Shown here piece by piece: positions 1 to 12,204 of a stretch of DNA of 64,000 bases (its first letter is position 1; each line of letters opens with the position of its first letter). The DNA comes from Cloeon dipterum (Eukaryota; Arthropoda; Insecta; Ephemeroptera; Baetidae), in the NCBI RefSeq assembly GCF_949628265.1, contig NC_088787.1:14250501-14314500 (forward strand). The letters are read 5' to 3'. Below the pieces are notes generated by a model that worked only from the letters and a program-made list of their open reading frames with translations, searched no databases and was not told where the DNA came from. The position numbers and the translations under genes are program-made.

Positions 1-15
1 GCTCGGTTGCCTACA

Positions 16-1872
16 TCAAAAAGTCTCCATATCGTCCATCTCCTCCATGTTCACATGCAGGTCCAACAAGTCATCTTCATAAGACGTGAGGGACCGCTCA
101 GGCACATTGTTGTTTGTCTTGAGGGGAATGGCTCTCCTGTCCTGACTGTCATTGACACAGCCAGACTCAGGGCTACTGTCTGCTCTGCAGTCAGTGACCG
201 GCGACGGAGGTGGATTCCTTACAATGGCTCTGGGGTCCTCCTCCTCGCCGCTTGTGGGTTCAGTCTTCATGTCCAGCTCTCCGTCCTCCAGCTCTCCATC
301 CTCAATTTCAGCCTCAGTGACTGCAACAAAAATGAGAAATCTTTAAATAGTTTTTGGATTTACACCCTTTTTGAGTAACTTTGGTTTAAGAACATCATCT
401 TAATTTTAAAAAAACGAGTACAGCTTTTGAAAAATAGGATGTTGGTGAGAAAAAGGGGTATATGTCATGAAATGATATCTAAATTGGCACGAAACCCGTC
501 TGAAACTTTTCAACCCTGATAAGAAAAAGTTGAGAAACTAATTTTTTGGTATTCCCTTTTTGTGACAAATACCTTTGGCATGGTTAATAGGCTGAGAATT
601 GGCAGCCATGGCAGCTATTGCTATCTCTCTCCTCTTTTGGGATCTATGCAACCGCTTGACCTTATCTTGTTCCCTGCGATTGTCCTCAAAAATCTCCAGG
701 CATTCACCACTGTTGCAGGTATTCCTGACATGGAAGAGAAACACACCTCCACTAGTGCGTCGGCGAGTTTGGTTCTGAAACAATTGGAATATAACCTCAC
801 CCATCATACAAAGGGCAAATTTATCTACCATGATGAGCATTCCTCCATTGGCCTCAACACTTTTAGTCAGCTTGTAGATTTCTGCAGCCTTCTCTTTTCC
901 AATAACCTTCACTATTCTCACTGAAATAATAATAAAAATAAAGAACATTGATTGCCTGGCAGCTGAAAACTTACAAATGAGGTCTCCTTTCTCCTCATTT
1001 AACTTTTCTGTGACATCCTTGGCAAAATCTTCAATTGAACTATCCAGGGTGACTTGCAGATCTTTCAGCTCCCTCTTGGTTCCTTTTCTCTCAGTGGCGT
1101 TCTTTGTCCTCCAACCCAGTCTACTCTTCACGTTGCCGCTCTCCCTTTCAGCGTGGCTTCTCTTATTACTAGCAGGAAAGTTTGGACTCCTTCTACGAGG
1201 AACGTCATCTGCGAAATCCTCAGGACTGTCGGAGTAACCAGCACGGTGGGACAAGTAGTCGTAGGACTCAACATTCCTGTCTCTTTTGCCAGGTCGCTGA
1301 GCAACATCACAGCCAATTAGTCCTCTTGTCAGAACTTCCTCCTGCAGGCCTGAGCACCAAATGTCGTACTTCTTAGTTTTTGCAGCTGCGGTTGGTGGAA
1401 GAGGACGGGGCTTGATTGCCTTCACCTTGCGCTTCTTTGTGTGGCGATGTTGATCGCCAGTGTCATTATCCGAGTCACTGTCATCAGAGGAAGAATCCTC
1501 CTCAGGCTCGCTCTCATCTGGAAGTTGTTGGACAGGCCGCGGACCTGGGTCAATTAGTTCTGCTGGCCGCTGAAGTGGTACATAACCGAAGTCAAGATCG
1601 ACCTGCGAACCCAACAAAATTACTAATTAACATGTTTCCTTCGAACTCACAGCTCCTGAAAAAACGTTCTGTTTGCAGAAAGGCGGGGAATTTTAGAGCC
1701 CATATTCAACTTCTTTGGTATTTATGTGCATTGTATTTTGTGTATGTATAAATGCATTATTACATCAATTTATTTTTGTTCAACCGAGGTTTAATCTATA
1801 TCAATGATTTTAGCTGGTATTAAATTCCGAATTTCACTTTACCACATCCTCGACGATTTCGCCGTCTTCCAT
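16..1872 (-). CDS. PHAX: Phosphorylated adaptor for RNA export (PHAX)
   Basis: Nuclear adaptor that binds capped U snRNA precursors and links the cap-binding complex to the exportin CRM1. Five coding exons in gene order: 1872-1843, 1602-975, 920-829, 774-573, 320-16. They join to 1257 nt (418 aa) with no frame break. The short first exon reads MEDGEIVEDV, comparable to the MEDGQLSDSD region near the N terminus of vertebrate PHAX, and was chosen because it ends at a GTAAAG donor in phase with exon 2. The RNA-binding domain spans exons 2-4: EEKGDLI, then RIVKVIGKEKA, EANGGMLIM and TRRRTSGGVFL. The N-terminal third is acidic and serine-rich. The C terminus ends in DLLDLHVNMEEMDDMETF, like the Asp-Leu-rich vertebrate tail. 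The 55-nt intron 775-828 cuts the RNA-binding core. The 3' UTR runs off the left edge. Identity is firm; exact 5' UTR is not. Confidence 0.93.
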
Positions 1873-2606
1873 CACAAGAATTGTGTAGGATTTGGCTCCA
1901 ATCGAGACAATAATGGACTGAATCGGCTGTGTTTGGTTACCGTCCTTTTTGCACACTTCTTGTACACAAACTCCGCCTTCATTTCGTTACGTTGATCGAA
2001 GGCAGCAAACTGGAAACGGCGCCATAACATTTTTAAGCGGGAGATACAAAATCGTCGTGGTAGCGGCAAAAATATAAATCGTTTAACAAAATTAAACTTT
2101 TTATTACACCTATAGTAATTATACTTCATCTCTTGACTAAATTTGTGGTATTTAATTTGAATTTGAAGGCTTGATATCAAAAATAAATATTGACAAAATG
2201 GCTTTTAAAAAGGACCTAGAACATAAAAAATTAATAAACTTCTTATGGATATATTAATAATTAATAAAAATATATGAACTTACATTTTTTACTTTTAATA
2301 TTTATTTTTATTTAATTACACTGTAACGCAGCCATATCCATTTTAAGGTCTAGACGGTAACATAATTTTATCATTATTTATGAAAAATACGATGGGAAAA
2401 TGCTATTAATAGTAGCTTTGTATTTTTCACTGATCATTACAGCGATTAAGTTGATAATATATTTGACGAGAATAAACAAACTGGAGTGTACACAATTAGA
2501 AAAGCTTTCGTGCAATTAGAGATAATTATATTATATGGAATACATTTTGATACACAATTCAATCAATTTGCCTGCACGAGATCTCAATATTTCATTTTTT
2601 TCTGTT
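1873..2606. other. Spacer between PHAX and the C18orf32-like gene
   Basis: Contains the 5' UTR/promoter side of PHAX (about 1873-2050) and the 3' UTR of the C18orf32-like gene. An open frame reads through 1873-1990 in phase with the PHAX start, but an in-frame stop lies just upstream and no family match is seen, so I treat it as 5' UTR. The rest is AT-rich with no recognisable feature. Confidence 0.5.
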
Positions 2607-2849
2607 TCAGTCATCTTTGCTTTTGTTTGTACTAGTTGCGCCGCTGAAAGGACACGCAGAGGCTTCTTTTTCACTGGCAGTTGCAATGGTCGGTTCTCCG
2701 GGTTCTCCCTTCAGTTCCGCAGCATCAGCAGGCTCGTTTTTCTTATCCTCAACCTTCCAAGGGTTCCAGAACATCAACACGATTGGTTGGATGAACTTGT
2801 GCCAAACGAAGAGCAGAATTGGGATCAAGAAGCATGGCACGCAAACCAT
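2607..2849 (-). CDS. UPF0729 family small membrane-associated protein (C18orf32 homologue)
   Basis: Single coding exon of 80 aa, close to the 76 aa of human C18orf32. It starts MVCVPC, the invariant opening of this family (human MVCIPC), followed by a hydrophobic segment (residues about 7-25, IPILLFVWHKFIQPIVL) and a charged, low-complexity tail ending KSKDD. The ATG at 2849 was chosen because a splice acceptor (CTTAACAG, ending about 2858) sits 8 bases upstream, so the longer reading frame to 2882 is intronic; a non-coding first exon is expected upstream. The human protein has been tied to lipid-droplet/ER localisation; function in invertebrates is essentially unknown to me. Same strand as PHAX and OPA1 on either side, no overlap. 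Confidence 0.85.
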   Translation of the reverse strand: MVCVPCFLIPILLFVWHKFIQPIVLMFWNPWKVEDKKNEPADAAELKGEPGEPTIATASEKEASACPFSGATSTNKSKDD

Positions 2850-3185
2850 TTTCAGGCCTGTTAAGTTTAGGAAAATTAACAAGTGATAAAAACCAGTCGA
2901 AAATAGATATGATTGTGCCCAAATAATAGAAAGAAATTTTAATTAATTTGAAGGACAGGTGTAATGATATAAATATGCAACATTTTCTTATAAGTGTTTG
3001 CTAGATGTTTATTCTGTTTTTAACTCTCACAAAATTGAATTAAACTTCGTTCAAAGGAAAAATATGCCTAAAATATAACAGCCACCGCTAACACCCGAGC
3101 AGCGGATGAAAGTCACAAATTTAACTGAGCGCCTTAACAGAGGAAACAACGAGCTATGTGACTATCACAAAATGAAAGGAAAATA
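2850..3185. other. Spacer: 5' side of C18orf32-like gene and 3' UTR of OPA1
   Basis: Holds the presumed 5' UTR intron of the upstream small gene and the OPA1 3' UTR. A minus-strand AATAAA (TTTATT on the plus strand at 3008-3013) lies about 175 bases past the OPA1 stop and is its likely poly(A) signal. Confidence 0.5.
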
Positions 3186-6023
3186 TTAGTTGGATTTCTC
3201 TTTGTTCAGCGCCTGAACAAATTCCTCCAGCTTCTCCTGAATGTGCCGCACTCTCTTCAATTTTTCTGCTAGAAGCACGCGGCGTCCTGTCAACAGCTTT
3301 TCCTTCTGGTCACGGTCCTGACCAAAGTCTTCGAGCACCTCCTTGATCTCTTTGTCCAGTCTTCGGGCTTCCCTGTTGACGACCTGCTGGCGGAGGGCTT
3401 TCGAAGTAACCTTCAGCATTTGCTGGATGCGCCAGAAGAGGACGATGTCGTTGCATTCGTCAGCTGCCAAGCCCTGCTGGTACAAGAAGTAGCCCTTGCG
3501 GCAGGAGTAAGCCTTTTGCAGACTATTCCTCAGGAAGTGCCTTCGGTACAATGAGTCCCACGTCTCGAGGATCATCGGCTCAGTGATGTCCTGCTCAACG
3601 GAGCCCTGCAGATTGCCCTTGATGGTGATGATTTCGTCCGGCTTCAAAATGGGAAGGTGGGTCGGGTCTTTGTACAGGATTTTGTCGAGCTCGTTTCGAA
3701 TGGCGCTCCGCAGCGACTGGTCTGGAGTCGAGTATTTCCAGTAGATCCACTTGTCCTTGGTGCTAGGACCAAGCAGTTCTTGCAGTCTTTGCTCAGTTTC
3801 GTTGAGCCGTTCCTTCAGGCAGCTCTCGAGGAACTTGATTGCGTTGTCCCAGTGCTGCTTGTCGTGCACGGCTCGGTCCTCAAGGGCGTTCAGCTGAATG
3901 ACTCGCAGCATGTCCGCCGCCTTGTCCTCCCAAACGTGCTTCTTCAACGTCTCCAGAAGAACAGCTTCCTTCAGGTTGTTGAGCACCTCGTCGCTGTCTT
4001 TGGACACCGAGGACTTCTTCATGAAAGTCTGCAGCTCCTTGTGCAGGCCTTCCCAGCCGGCCTCGACGGAGCCCATGGGTAGAGTCTGGTCCGCCCACTC
4101 CCGCAGCTTAATGTCCACCAACGTGTTGAACTGGCCCGAGTTTCCAGACTGTCCAGCCGGTATGTAGATGTTCTCAAAGACGTGCGATGAGACCTTTTCC
4201 CACAGTCGCTGCATGAACAGCTCCTCCCACTGCTTGGCGGACACCTGGCTCAAATTGACCATCTCGTCGAGGATTTCCCCTCTCGCCTTTTCGAACAGCT
4301 CGTCCCGGTCAAGCTCGCGCTGGCGAGGGAAATTATTCTTCCATTCCGTCTCCAAGTTGAACCTGGTGGCTTTAAAAGCGTCCGCCTGCTGCTCCACCGT
4401 CTCCCGCACCATCTTCCAGAAGCACTCGGACACGGCCATACTGAGGTTCCTCGTGGTCACCTGGGCGGACATGATGCGCCCATCCTTGAAGATCTTTGAC
4501 TTGCGGAAGAACTGCTCTTCATACTCCTTGATGGTTTGGATCGAGTCTTCCTTCCTGCCTCGGCCGGTCACCACCGCAAAGTAGCCCAGGGCCTTCATGG
4601 GGAAGAGGCGGCCCGCCAGGATCTTCTGAATCCGGTCTGGGTTGGTCAGGTTTTCCTCGGCCATGTCCACCTTGGTGAGCACGAAGATCGTCCGCCTTCC
4701 CTGAGGGTCGACCTGACTCACAAGATCGGTGACGTTGCTCCTCTCAGCGTCCACGGACCCGTCCTGGATGCACAGGATGATGGCGTTCGGGTTGGACATG
4801 TACAGCTCCGACATGTGCTTGATGGCGTCTTTGGTGTGTCTCTCCATGTCCTGGGTCACGGTGCTAATGATGCCGGGCAGGTCAACCAACACCATCCTTT
4901 GGAGACCGGGCCCCTTCACCGACATCGAGATCACATCGTTGCTGACAGTGTGGCCGCCGCGGACGCTGTTCTTCATGCGCAGCTCCACCTCGCGCCTCAG
5001 CTCGGCCAAGTCCTGCTCCTTGGTCAGGTCAAACTCGCGCGAGCTGTCCTTGAATTGGGCCACGTGGTAAGGCCCTTCGCTGAGCGTGACCTTCACTGGC
5101 GATCTCGTCATCATCTCTCCGGCGCCTCTTGGGAAAATTCGGGCTTGCGCGATCATCTCCAGGACGGAGGTTTTACCTGAGCTCTGGTCTCCGACCACCA
5201 CTACCCTGGGCAGGTGGTCTTGAGTGTTGTAGCTCGAGTCAAACTCGGAAAGCTCGTCCAACACTTCGGAGTACATGTCGATGAGAGACTTTTTCACCCT
5301 CTTAGGGGGAGCCCCGGTTTTGCGAAGAAGCAACTGACGTCGGAGCTCCCTGTTCTCCTTCTCAAGTCGGTCCACTTGCTTTTGGTACTTCAGTTGGTTC
5401 TGCATCAGCTCGTCTTGCATTCTTTCCAGTCTTGAAGTTAGGTTTTCGGAAGGAGCAGGCGAACCTGCATGACTTTCCTGATTATTATTTTTGGCCACTG
5501 GTATTCGAAGGAAGTTTTCAGAGAACCCATTTTCGCCTTCAACTTCCGCCTTTTCAGTAGCCTGGATAGCTTCTTCCAACCTGCGGTCGAACCAATCCCT
5601 CATGTTTTGATATTTGGCCTCCCCGAGTTCTTTGAGCTTAGGATTGACTTCAAAACTGTCTTTCAGATTGCTACTGAGTTTGATCAAATTCTCTCGAAAA
5701 GCATCAATTTTTTCTGGCGGCGGCATATACTGTTCTAGCCACTTCATATCAGGCAGATTTTCTTTCCACTGTTCGTAAGATTTCTGCAGAGTCATTCCAC
5801 CCCCAAGGGCACCACCTAGGACTAGATACCGGATCTTAAGGGCGCCTCTAAGAAGCCTTCCTATAAACATCGCGGCGCCTCTCTGTTGCAGAAGGACGTG
5901 CTGCGTGTTAGGCACAAGAAGGCGATTTTTGTTCAGCATCAACATGGTGATTCCTCGTTGCTGAGGCTGGTACCGCAACGGCCGATTGGCACTGATGAAG
6001 GTGAGGGGTGCTCTTCGTAACAT
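3186..6023 (-). CDS. OPA1: OPA1-like mitochondrial dynamin GTPase
   Basis: Large GTPase of the inner mitochondrial membrane that drives inner-membrane fusion and cristae shape. One uninterrupted exon of 945 aa, near the usual 950-1000. The ATG at 6023 (MLRRAPL) is used; the frame runs upstream to 6053 without another ATG before a stop. An Arg-rich, acid-poor N terminus is a plausible mitochondrial presequence. A hydrophobic segment (about residues 64-80, [12 protein letters not shown]) is the inner-membrane anchor, and a coiled coil precedes the GTPase domain (about 195-235). GTPase motifs: G1 GDQSSGKTS (278-286), G3 DLPG (381-384), G4 TKVD (450-453). Middle and assembly regions follow, ending with a heptad-rich C terminus ([14 protein letters not shown] onward). 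Divergently placed from TDRD3. The lack of any intron contrasts with its intron-rich neighbours. Confidence 0.95.
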   Translation of the reverse strand: MLRRAPLTFISANRPLRYQPQQRGITMLMLNKNRLLVPNTQHVLLQQRGAAMFIGRLLRGALKIRYLVLGGALGGGMTLQKSYEQWKENLPDMKWLEQYMPPPEKIDAFRENLIKLSSNLKDSFEVNPKLKELGEAKYQNMRDWFDRRLEEAIQATEKAEVEGENGFSENFLRIPVAKNNNQESHAGSPAPSENLTSRLERMQDELMQNQLKYQKQVDRLEKENRELRRQLLLRKTGAPPKRVKKSLIDMYSEVLDELSEFDSSYNTQDHLPRVVVVGDQSSGKTSVLEMIAQARIFPRGAGEMMTRSPVKVTLSEGPYHVAQFKDSSREFDLTKEQDLAELRREVELRMKNSVRGGHTVSNDVISMSVKGPGLQRMVLVDLPGIISTVTQDMERHTKDAIKHMSELYMSNPNAIILCIQDGSVDAERSNVTDLVSQVDPQGRRTIFVLTKVDMAEENLTNPDRIQKILAGRLFPMKALGYFAVVTGRGRKEDSIQTIKEYEEQFFRKSKIFKDGRIMSAQVTTRNLSMAVSECFWKMVRETVEQQADAFKATRFNLETEWKNNFPRQRELDRDELFEKARGEILDEMVNLSQVSAKQWEELFMQRLWEKVSSHVFENIYIPAGQSGNSGQFNTLVDIKLREWADQTLPMGSVEAGWEGLHKELQTFMKKSSVSKDSDEVLNNLKEAVLLETLKKHVWEDKAADMLRVIQLNALEDRAVHDKQHWDNAIKFLESCLKERLNETEQRLQELLGPSTKDKWIYWKYSTPDQSLRSAIRNELDKILYKDPTHLPILKPDEIITIKGNLQGSVEQDITEPMILETWDSLYRRHFLRNSLQKAYSCRKGYFLYQQGLAADECNDIVLFWRIQQMLKVTSKALRQQVVNREARRLDKEIKEVLEDFGQDRDQKEKLLTGRRVLLAEKLKRVRHIQEKLEEFVQALNKEKSN

Positions 6024-6837
6024 TGTTGCTTTCAGGGCGACTGATTTGATCACTTCATGTCATCAGTCGTGTTTTGTCAGTCACTGCAGTTGAAGGTCAC
6101 TTAGCGTGTTGTCCATTGTAGTGCAGATTTCACCTGTTAAATTACACACCATCAGGCCTTCCTAATTAATTTTACGAGTCCGTAGATGTGTTATAACGAA
6201 TGATGAGTTTTCCAGCAATATGTCATGGAGGGAGACATGATGAAATGCAACTTGTTTAGTTAGTTGAGTAGTCAATATAAATTTATCAGAGGTTCAGATC
6301 ATAAAAATAAATTTTTTCTAGCATTTGGGCACACACTTATTAAGGTTTTCAACTCAAATATTATTCTAATATTGTCAACACGAGAGAATTTAGTATTACC
6401 TGGATAAATTGGAGGAGGAAAATTACAATTTTCAGGACACTTAGATGCTTATTTTGCAGAACAGCAGCGCGAGCCTTGGGCAGAGGCAGAGTGGATCATC
6501 AGTTATTTTAGCTTTCAGCTGGCTGCATGCGGTTTGAAGGTCTTTTTACCAGAGTACTAACCTAAGAAAATTATTGAGTATAAAACATGATCAATTTTCA
6601 ATTGATTTGGCTAATTAAAATTATTTTTAAACGCATCATGAAAATAAAAAATACCATTAAAACTTGATTAAAGATATATAAAATCATTAAAAACATATTT
6701 ACCCAATCTGTTAAATAGTTGGTTCAAAACATGTTATGGTGGCTAAAGTGTTCTATTGGTTACCGGTTTGTTTTCATGACCGATTTTTGTTGGATAGCCA
6801 TATAAAGTAACCGAAAATAACATTAACTTTGGTAAAC
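6024..6837. other. Divergent promoter region between OPA1 and TDRD3
   Basis: About 0.8 kb separating two start codons that point away from each other, so it must hold both promoters and 5' UTRs. AT-rich; I see no clear TATA box, Initiator or other named site that I would defend. Confidence 0.5.
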
Positions 6838-9800
6838 ATGGCGGTCGCCGAAAGGTTAAAACAGGAGGGATGGTAAGAAAATTTGAATTAACCGTGTTCT
6901 TTAGGTCTCCTCTTAATTTTTGATAGTAAATGTTTCAAGTGTGTTTTTCTCTTTGCGGCCCATAACCATTTCCCACATGAAAATCTTACAAAAAGCTCAC
7001 GGAATCCGTTTGTAACAAAACAGCATGCTGCTTTGTTTTGTTTATTCCGCCGGGTATCCTCAGTTTTAGAGTCTGTCCCCTAATTAAGTATTATGTTTAT
7101 CATTTGCAGGTTCCTGACCCCGGAAGGCTTGGAGTCTGTTACAGACAGTGGAAATTTGTCGGATATCAAAGCAATTATTCGGCGTGCACTTGACGTAAGA
7201 GCGTGTTGTGAATTATATTTTCCATGCTGTGAAGCATGCATAAATGTTTTAAGTTTGCAATGAAATTTGAAGCATTATACGCTTCCTTGCACTCACAAGT
7301 GTACCTTTTTCAACGATCAACTTAAATTTTGGGCATGCATGTGTGTGGAACAAAAAGAACTCGCTTACTCTCGTGTAAAATGGATCTCGGATTGCAAAAT
7401 TTTACATTAATTATTAAAGCCCATGTTTAACGCATTTTCATTAAATTTTAGATGGACCTCAAGGAGATCGCAGAGTCTTCATTTATTGATGATATTGTCA
7501 AGTCAAAAGTGGAAGCGGTAAGTTACCCTTTTTTTGAAAATTAAATGTAATCACGTTTGATTTGTAATAGTTCTGGCAATTCTTGCATTATAAATTGTAT
7601 TACTTCATGATTTTTTTTCTTTGTAGATTGAAGGTCACTGTGTAGTCCAGATCCAGAAAATCAGAAATATATCTGCACCCAAAGTGAATGAAGAATCTGG
7701 GGCAGCTCCTCGAATGCTGAAATTGCTCTTGACTGACGGCACTTCAACATGCCAAGCCATTGAAGTTGAGCACCTTCCATCTTTGAGGTAAGTTTCATCG
7801 TACTGAAATTAATAAATGTCTGACTTGCACAACTATGCAGTCTCAATACACCACCTGGAACAAAGCTCAGATTCAAGCCAGGAACCATTCCTATCTCGCA
7901 TGGTTTTATCCAACTGAAACCAGCGCTGCTGGAATTTCTTGGTGGCCGAGTGGCTCCCTTGGTGGAAAAATGGGAGTTAAACAGGGTAAGAATTGAAATA
8001 CACTCTGAAAAAAGGTAACAAGTTAATTTTTTGTATAAACAGACCCTAGCCAAACATAGCCGGGGAAGGATTGGTGAGGAAGGTGGTCCACCACCATGGA
8101 TTCCATTTGGGCAAAAAATAATGAAGGCTCAACCAAGCGACCGAAATTTCAAGGTGAATTTACATTAGAAAAGTTTGATCTGACGTCCAACGTTAAAAAT
8201 AATTTCAGTCACTGGATACAGGAGAAAAGGAGAACAAGGAAAATCCTGAGTTCGAGGCTCAGAGGAAAGACGCGATTGCTGAGGCTGCCAGGGCCGGAAG
8301 TAAAAAGGTTTTCGGCGGAGGCACTAAGCAGGCAAGGACCTTTAAATTTACAATGCGCTTTATCTAATAATATTTTCATCAGATGCTGGACCACAATGTG
8401 CAGCAAGTCGTCAACATGGGTTTCTCGGTTAGTCAAGCTGAGTATGCTCTCAAGCAAAGCAGAAACAATGTGGACCGTGCTTTGAAAATCCTTCAGGTAG
8501 CTGTGTTTTCTTGTGTTTATATTTATGTCATCTAACAAGTTAATATAATTAGAAAGGAGAAGAATCAACCGTGCAGAATTTCCCGAGCCAGAAGAGAATC
8601 GACAAACCTGAACCAAGAGGCCGCAAGAAAGGTGACCGCGAGAAAGATGAAGACGGTGTAGCTGCAAAACCATCAGGAAAAGTGTCTCTGTTTGACTTTT
8701 TGGAAGACAAGTTACCCATCCGTAAGTCAAAAACATGAATTTTTAAATTATGGTATAATGTGAACGACTTTTATTTGCAGAAAAAGAGCCTGAGAAGAAA
8801 AATAGCAATTTCCTCTCCGACAGGAAGGACAGAAAAGACTTCCATCGTGAACCAAACCATGGTGGTAGTGGTTTTTCAGGCGGTTCCAGTGGCCGAGGTG
8901 GTCGTTACCAAGACTCATGGTCCAGGCAAAACGACCGTGTTGGCCAAAAGCCGCCGCGTTTCCAGCAGCAGGCTCAAAGACTCCAGCAGAGACAGCAGAA
9001 CATGAGTGCCAACAAGCAGTTCGACTCTGGGCTCAACTCTTCCTACTCGACGTGGTCCTCAGGCAACAATGACTACAATGGCCAGTGGGGCAGCTTCAGC
9101 GGTCTTGCAAATGAGAGCATCAGCAAAGATTTGTTCAGGAGTAACAACGACGACGTCGGCCAGTGGAAGATGCCTCCTGAGCCAAAGGGCAAGCGAAGAC
9201 CTGAACCTGAAATGAAGGCACCGGCGTACCAGTCTGCTTTCCAACAAAAGTCGTCTAGAGGGTTCTCAGACTTCGGCAACGACAGCAGATCTTCAGATGT
9301 GTTCGGGGACGCTAACCACGTCCCATTTTCTGTGAGTTTCAGCAGGAACTTTCAGTCCCCTCAGAATGACGTTCCTTCCGCTTCATCACTCTGCGAATCG
9401 CGGTGGGACTGGCACGAGGGTGATAAGTGCATGGCGAAATACTGGGAAGATAACAGAGTGAGTACAATTTTACTATTTAGTCATGTCTTTTTAAATATTA
9501 TAACGTATCGGGTGGGGGCAGTAATCCTGATGCCGTTAAAATTTTTACATTTTTGAAGAATTCTTGTTTTCTTGTTGAATTAAAATTCCGGAAATTTTCC
9601 CTGAAGCTTAACGTCTTTATTACGCTCAACTAGTTTCCGCTTATACCTGAAGCACTTTTTCATGATCAGAAGATTTCAATCAGTTATAAAACAAAATACA
9701 AATGTCAGAAGACTATTTGTTTCGTAACTGATTTTATCAATTTAATGAGATTATTTTAATCATGAAATTATTAATGTTGTGTACAAATATTATGTTCGTA

Positions 9801-11344
9801 AATTAGGGTTTTGGGTAGAAGACGAAACCAGTTGAGCGTAATAAAGAAGTAGTTAAGCCTCAAGGAAAATTCCCGGCATTTTAATTTAACTCTTAACTGT
9901 TTTATAAATCAAAATAAATATCTTGTAATCCAGTTGACCAATAATAATAAACAAAGTGAAATAGCCGTTATTGAATTAACTTGAAGGATTGTTCACTTGA
10001 GGAAGGCATTTCTGCTGATTAATTAATCGGATTTGTTTTTTGTTGATTGAAAGTTTAGATTTTATTTCTCTTGACATGTTGTGTTGGTGCCCTAGCCGTG
10101 ACGGGTTCAACTTGCAATGAACGAGGGCAAGTCTGTTAATTCAAAAATATTCAACCAAATGAAAACGCAATGCTCTCAAACTCATTCTAACTTAACTTTA
10201 ATGGTGTGATTTTGTCCCGATTAAGGTAGAGCATTCTCTAGTTCAGCAGCAGTGAAAGAAGCATTTCCAAAGTAAACATAATCGGTTCAGTTCGTAAATA
10301 GGTTTTAGTTGAAATAAAACGCAGCTCCCTTGGTGTATAGCGAGCTATTTATTTCCCGTAATGACGTGCTAACTGTAACTTAAGGCTTTTGAGCTCTCTA
10401 CCAGCGTTTGTTAAGAACGGTTTGTAATTTAAATCGGTCAAAATATGCCCAAATTAAAGCTGATTAATTCTAATAGCTGTTAACAAATTATTTAACCTGG
10501 CTGTTTTGTGGATTTGTCTTCTTCAGCGACTTAGCGTCTGCAAAGCTCAAGTCTGACTCATTTTTTTTTACCCGGTCGCATTAAATAATCCCTCTTGCAC
10601 AGCTGTGTTCTGGCCATACTACTGCTTTTTAAACATTTGATGTCGTACTATAAAAAAGAATCCCAACAATGAGATCACATCCAGCAGCTCTTCTTGAGTT
10701 ATAACCACTTGCTCAAAACCAAACCACAACAGGAAATACTTTCATTTTTTTCTTGGATCAATTACCACATATTAAAATATGAAAAAAAAATGTTGTAAAA
10801 GTCCGTATTATTAGTCATGCATGTTCTTAGACATTTTGGGCCAGTGAGAAGCAAACTAATTTAGTTGTTCCTTAAGTCACAAGGAACAGTTTTTATTCCT
10901 TATAAAAATTATTTAATAAATTGAGACAGTAATATCTACTTCAACTCAATGAAAATTGGGCTCCAAAAAGGAGCTAGCTGTGAGATTATAAATTCTACTT
11001 TCATCTACTCATGTTTTTAAAATAATAATCTGACTAATATTGCAAATCGATAAACATATATATTCGCAATATTTCAATGTGCTACACAATTTAAATACTG
11101 TTTCTCTTTTCAAAATTCCTCTTAACCAAGTATTTTTTCTCACTGAATCGCTGTAAATGTGCAGAATTTTGTAATCCTTTGCTTATTTATTAGGAGTGAA
11201 AAAACGTCTAACTTGTTTTTGCAGCACTATCGCGCCGAAGTGACAGGTGTGAGTGCCAAAACCGTGGTCGTCCGTTTCCTGGAATATGGCAACTTTGAGG
11301 AGGTTTTGCATGAGGACTGCATACCCATTACTGAATACGACTAG
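6838..11344 (+). CDS. TDRD3: Tudor domain-containing protein 3 (TDRD3)
   Basis: Scaffold that reads arginine-methylated proteins through its Tudor domain and partners topoisomerase 3-beta on mRNA and chromatin. Eleven coding exons: 6838-6872, 7110-7194, 7452-7517, 7627-7787, 7841-7985, 8043-8153, 8209-8331, 8383-8496, 8553-8721, 8781-9457, 11225-11344. Total 1806 nt, 601 aa. Domains in order: N-terminal DUF1767/OB-fold ([14 protein letters not shown], then [21 protein letters not shown]), UBA domain filling exon 8 (residues about 243-280, VVNMGFS), the LFDFLE motif in exon 9, a Gln/Arg-rich RGG-like stretch (SSGRGGRY), and a C-terminal Tudor domain ([10 protein letters not shown], then [12 protein letters not shown]) split by the last intron. 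Intron 7 (8332-8382) uses a GC donor, CAG|GCAAGG, which keeps the conserved KVFGGG segment coding. The last intron is 1767 bp and holds a MITE-like element. Confidence 0.94.
9574..9890. mobile_element. MITE-like element with ~65-bp terminal inverted repeats
   Basis: Inside the last TDRD3 intron. The left arm (9574-9640, beginning GTTGAATTAAAATTCCGG) and the right arm (9822-9890) are imperfect inverted copies. They share TTTATTACGCTCAACT and the GGAAATTTTCC/GGAATTTTCC core. Total length is about 317 bp with no coding capacity. The four bases TCTT flank both ends and could be a target-site duplication, but four bases in AT-rich DNA prove little. No superfamily can be assigned from sequence alone. 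Confidence 0.7.
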
Positions 11345-12204
11345 CCCGAGGCCCCAGCCACATCAAGAATGTGGCCACCGCCGTGGAGTAGTTTAGCTGG
11401 CATTGAACTTTGAGAGGCACTCCATTTATGCCCAGTGCCTTTTTGCCCCGACCCAGTGTAGTGACTGAATATAGTGCTACAACAGACATTTGATTGGCAG
11501 ATGACGATAACACTTGATATAACTACTTTTTGTTGTGTTATTTTTTGTTAATGCAGAGTTTGCTTCTGTGATCCCCTACTTTTCTTAATTTATATCAGTG
11601 CAATGCATTCCTAACTTTCCATGGGCTGCTTTGTTTTCTTTCAAACCATTTTCTTTTAATAATTCGCAATATTTGTTCACTTTTCAATAGTATTTGAATT
11701 AAACCAATATGGGACAGCATCCTAATTATTGATTCTAAAATAGAGTGGAAATTTTGGAATGTGTTGATTTGTTCACATGTTCAGGTAACATAAAAGATGT
11801 CCAGCCTCCTAAGGTACCCAATAATAAAGAGGTGTAATCTGTGTACGCTCTTTGTCTTATTTTTTCTCACTTTTAGAAAAAATTAAAGAGACTTAAGTTC
11901 GTTATTTATGACCTAGCTTGCTTGCTTTTCGAAGAATATGGTTCGTCTGTTAAGCCGCAATGAGGAAAATGCCTTTGAGTGGATTCCCCGTCACCGCTCG
12001 CTGATTCTCTTGAAACAAGTCGGCTCCAGTTCGCAGCTATCAAATCGCAATAAGGAATATGAGAGCGCGCGGCTAATTTTATCTTTACAATAGCAGGATT
12101 GGATCACTCGGATTAGTTTAATTCCCAGTCAGATGACAGTGAGCAAAAAATACTGTAATTTAAACGCCATAATAGCTTTACAGAAAACATTTACGAATCC
12201 TTTT
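11345..12204. other. TDRD3 3' UTR and following spacer
   Basis: TDRD3 3' UTR, most likely ending after the poly(A) signal at 11823-11828. Beyond that nothing recognisable before the dispersed repeat copy that starts near 12205. Confidence 0.55.
11823..11828 (+). terminator. Poly(A) signal AATAAA, TDRD3
   Basis: AATAAA about 480 bases past the TDRD3 stop, followed at 20-30 bases by a GT/T-rich run (GTGTAATCTGTGTAC, then TTTGTCTTATTTTTT), the usual context of a cleavage site. Confidence 0.6.

Noticed and set aside
5469-5738. Long open frames on the plus strand over OPA1 and similar antisense frames over other genes
   Set aside because: They are mirror images of real coding sequence with no family resemblance of their own.
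6024-6053. OPA1 start extended to 6053
   Set aside because: The frame is open but begins with GTG and the codons up to 6023 contain no ATG; an in-frame stop lies just upstream.
8308-8382. An alternative TDRD3 intron 7 with a GT donor (AAG|GTTTTC)
   Set aside because: Also in frame, but it is a weak donor and would delete the conserved KVFGGG segment; the GC donor at 8332 matches the GC-donor consensus much better.
10080-10130. A GGGTTCAACTT-containing stretch that looked briefly like a tRNA T-loop
   Set aside because: No matching acceptor stem, D-arm or anticodon arm could be folded around it.
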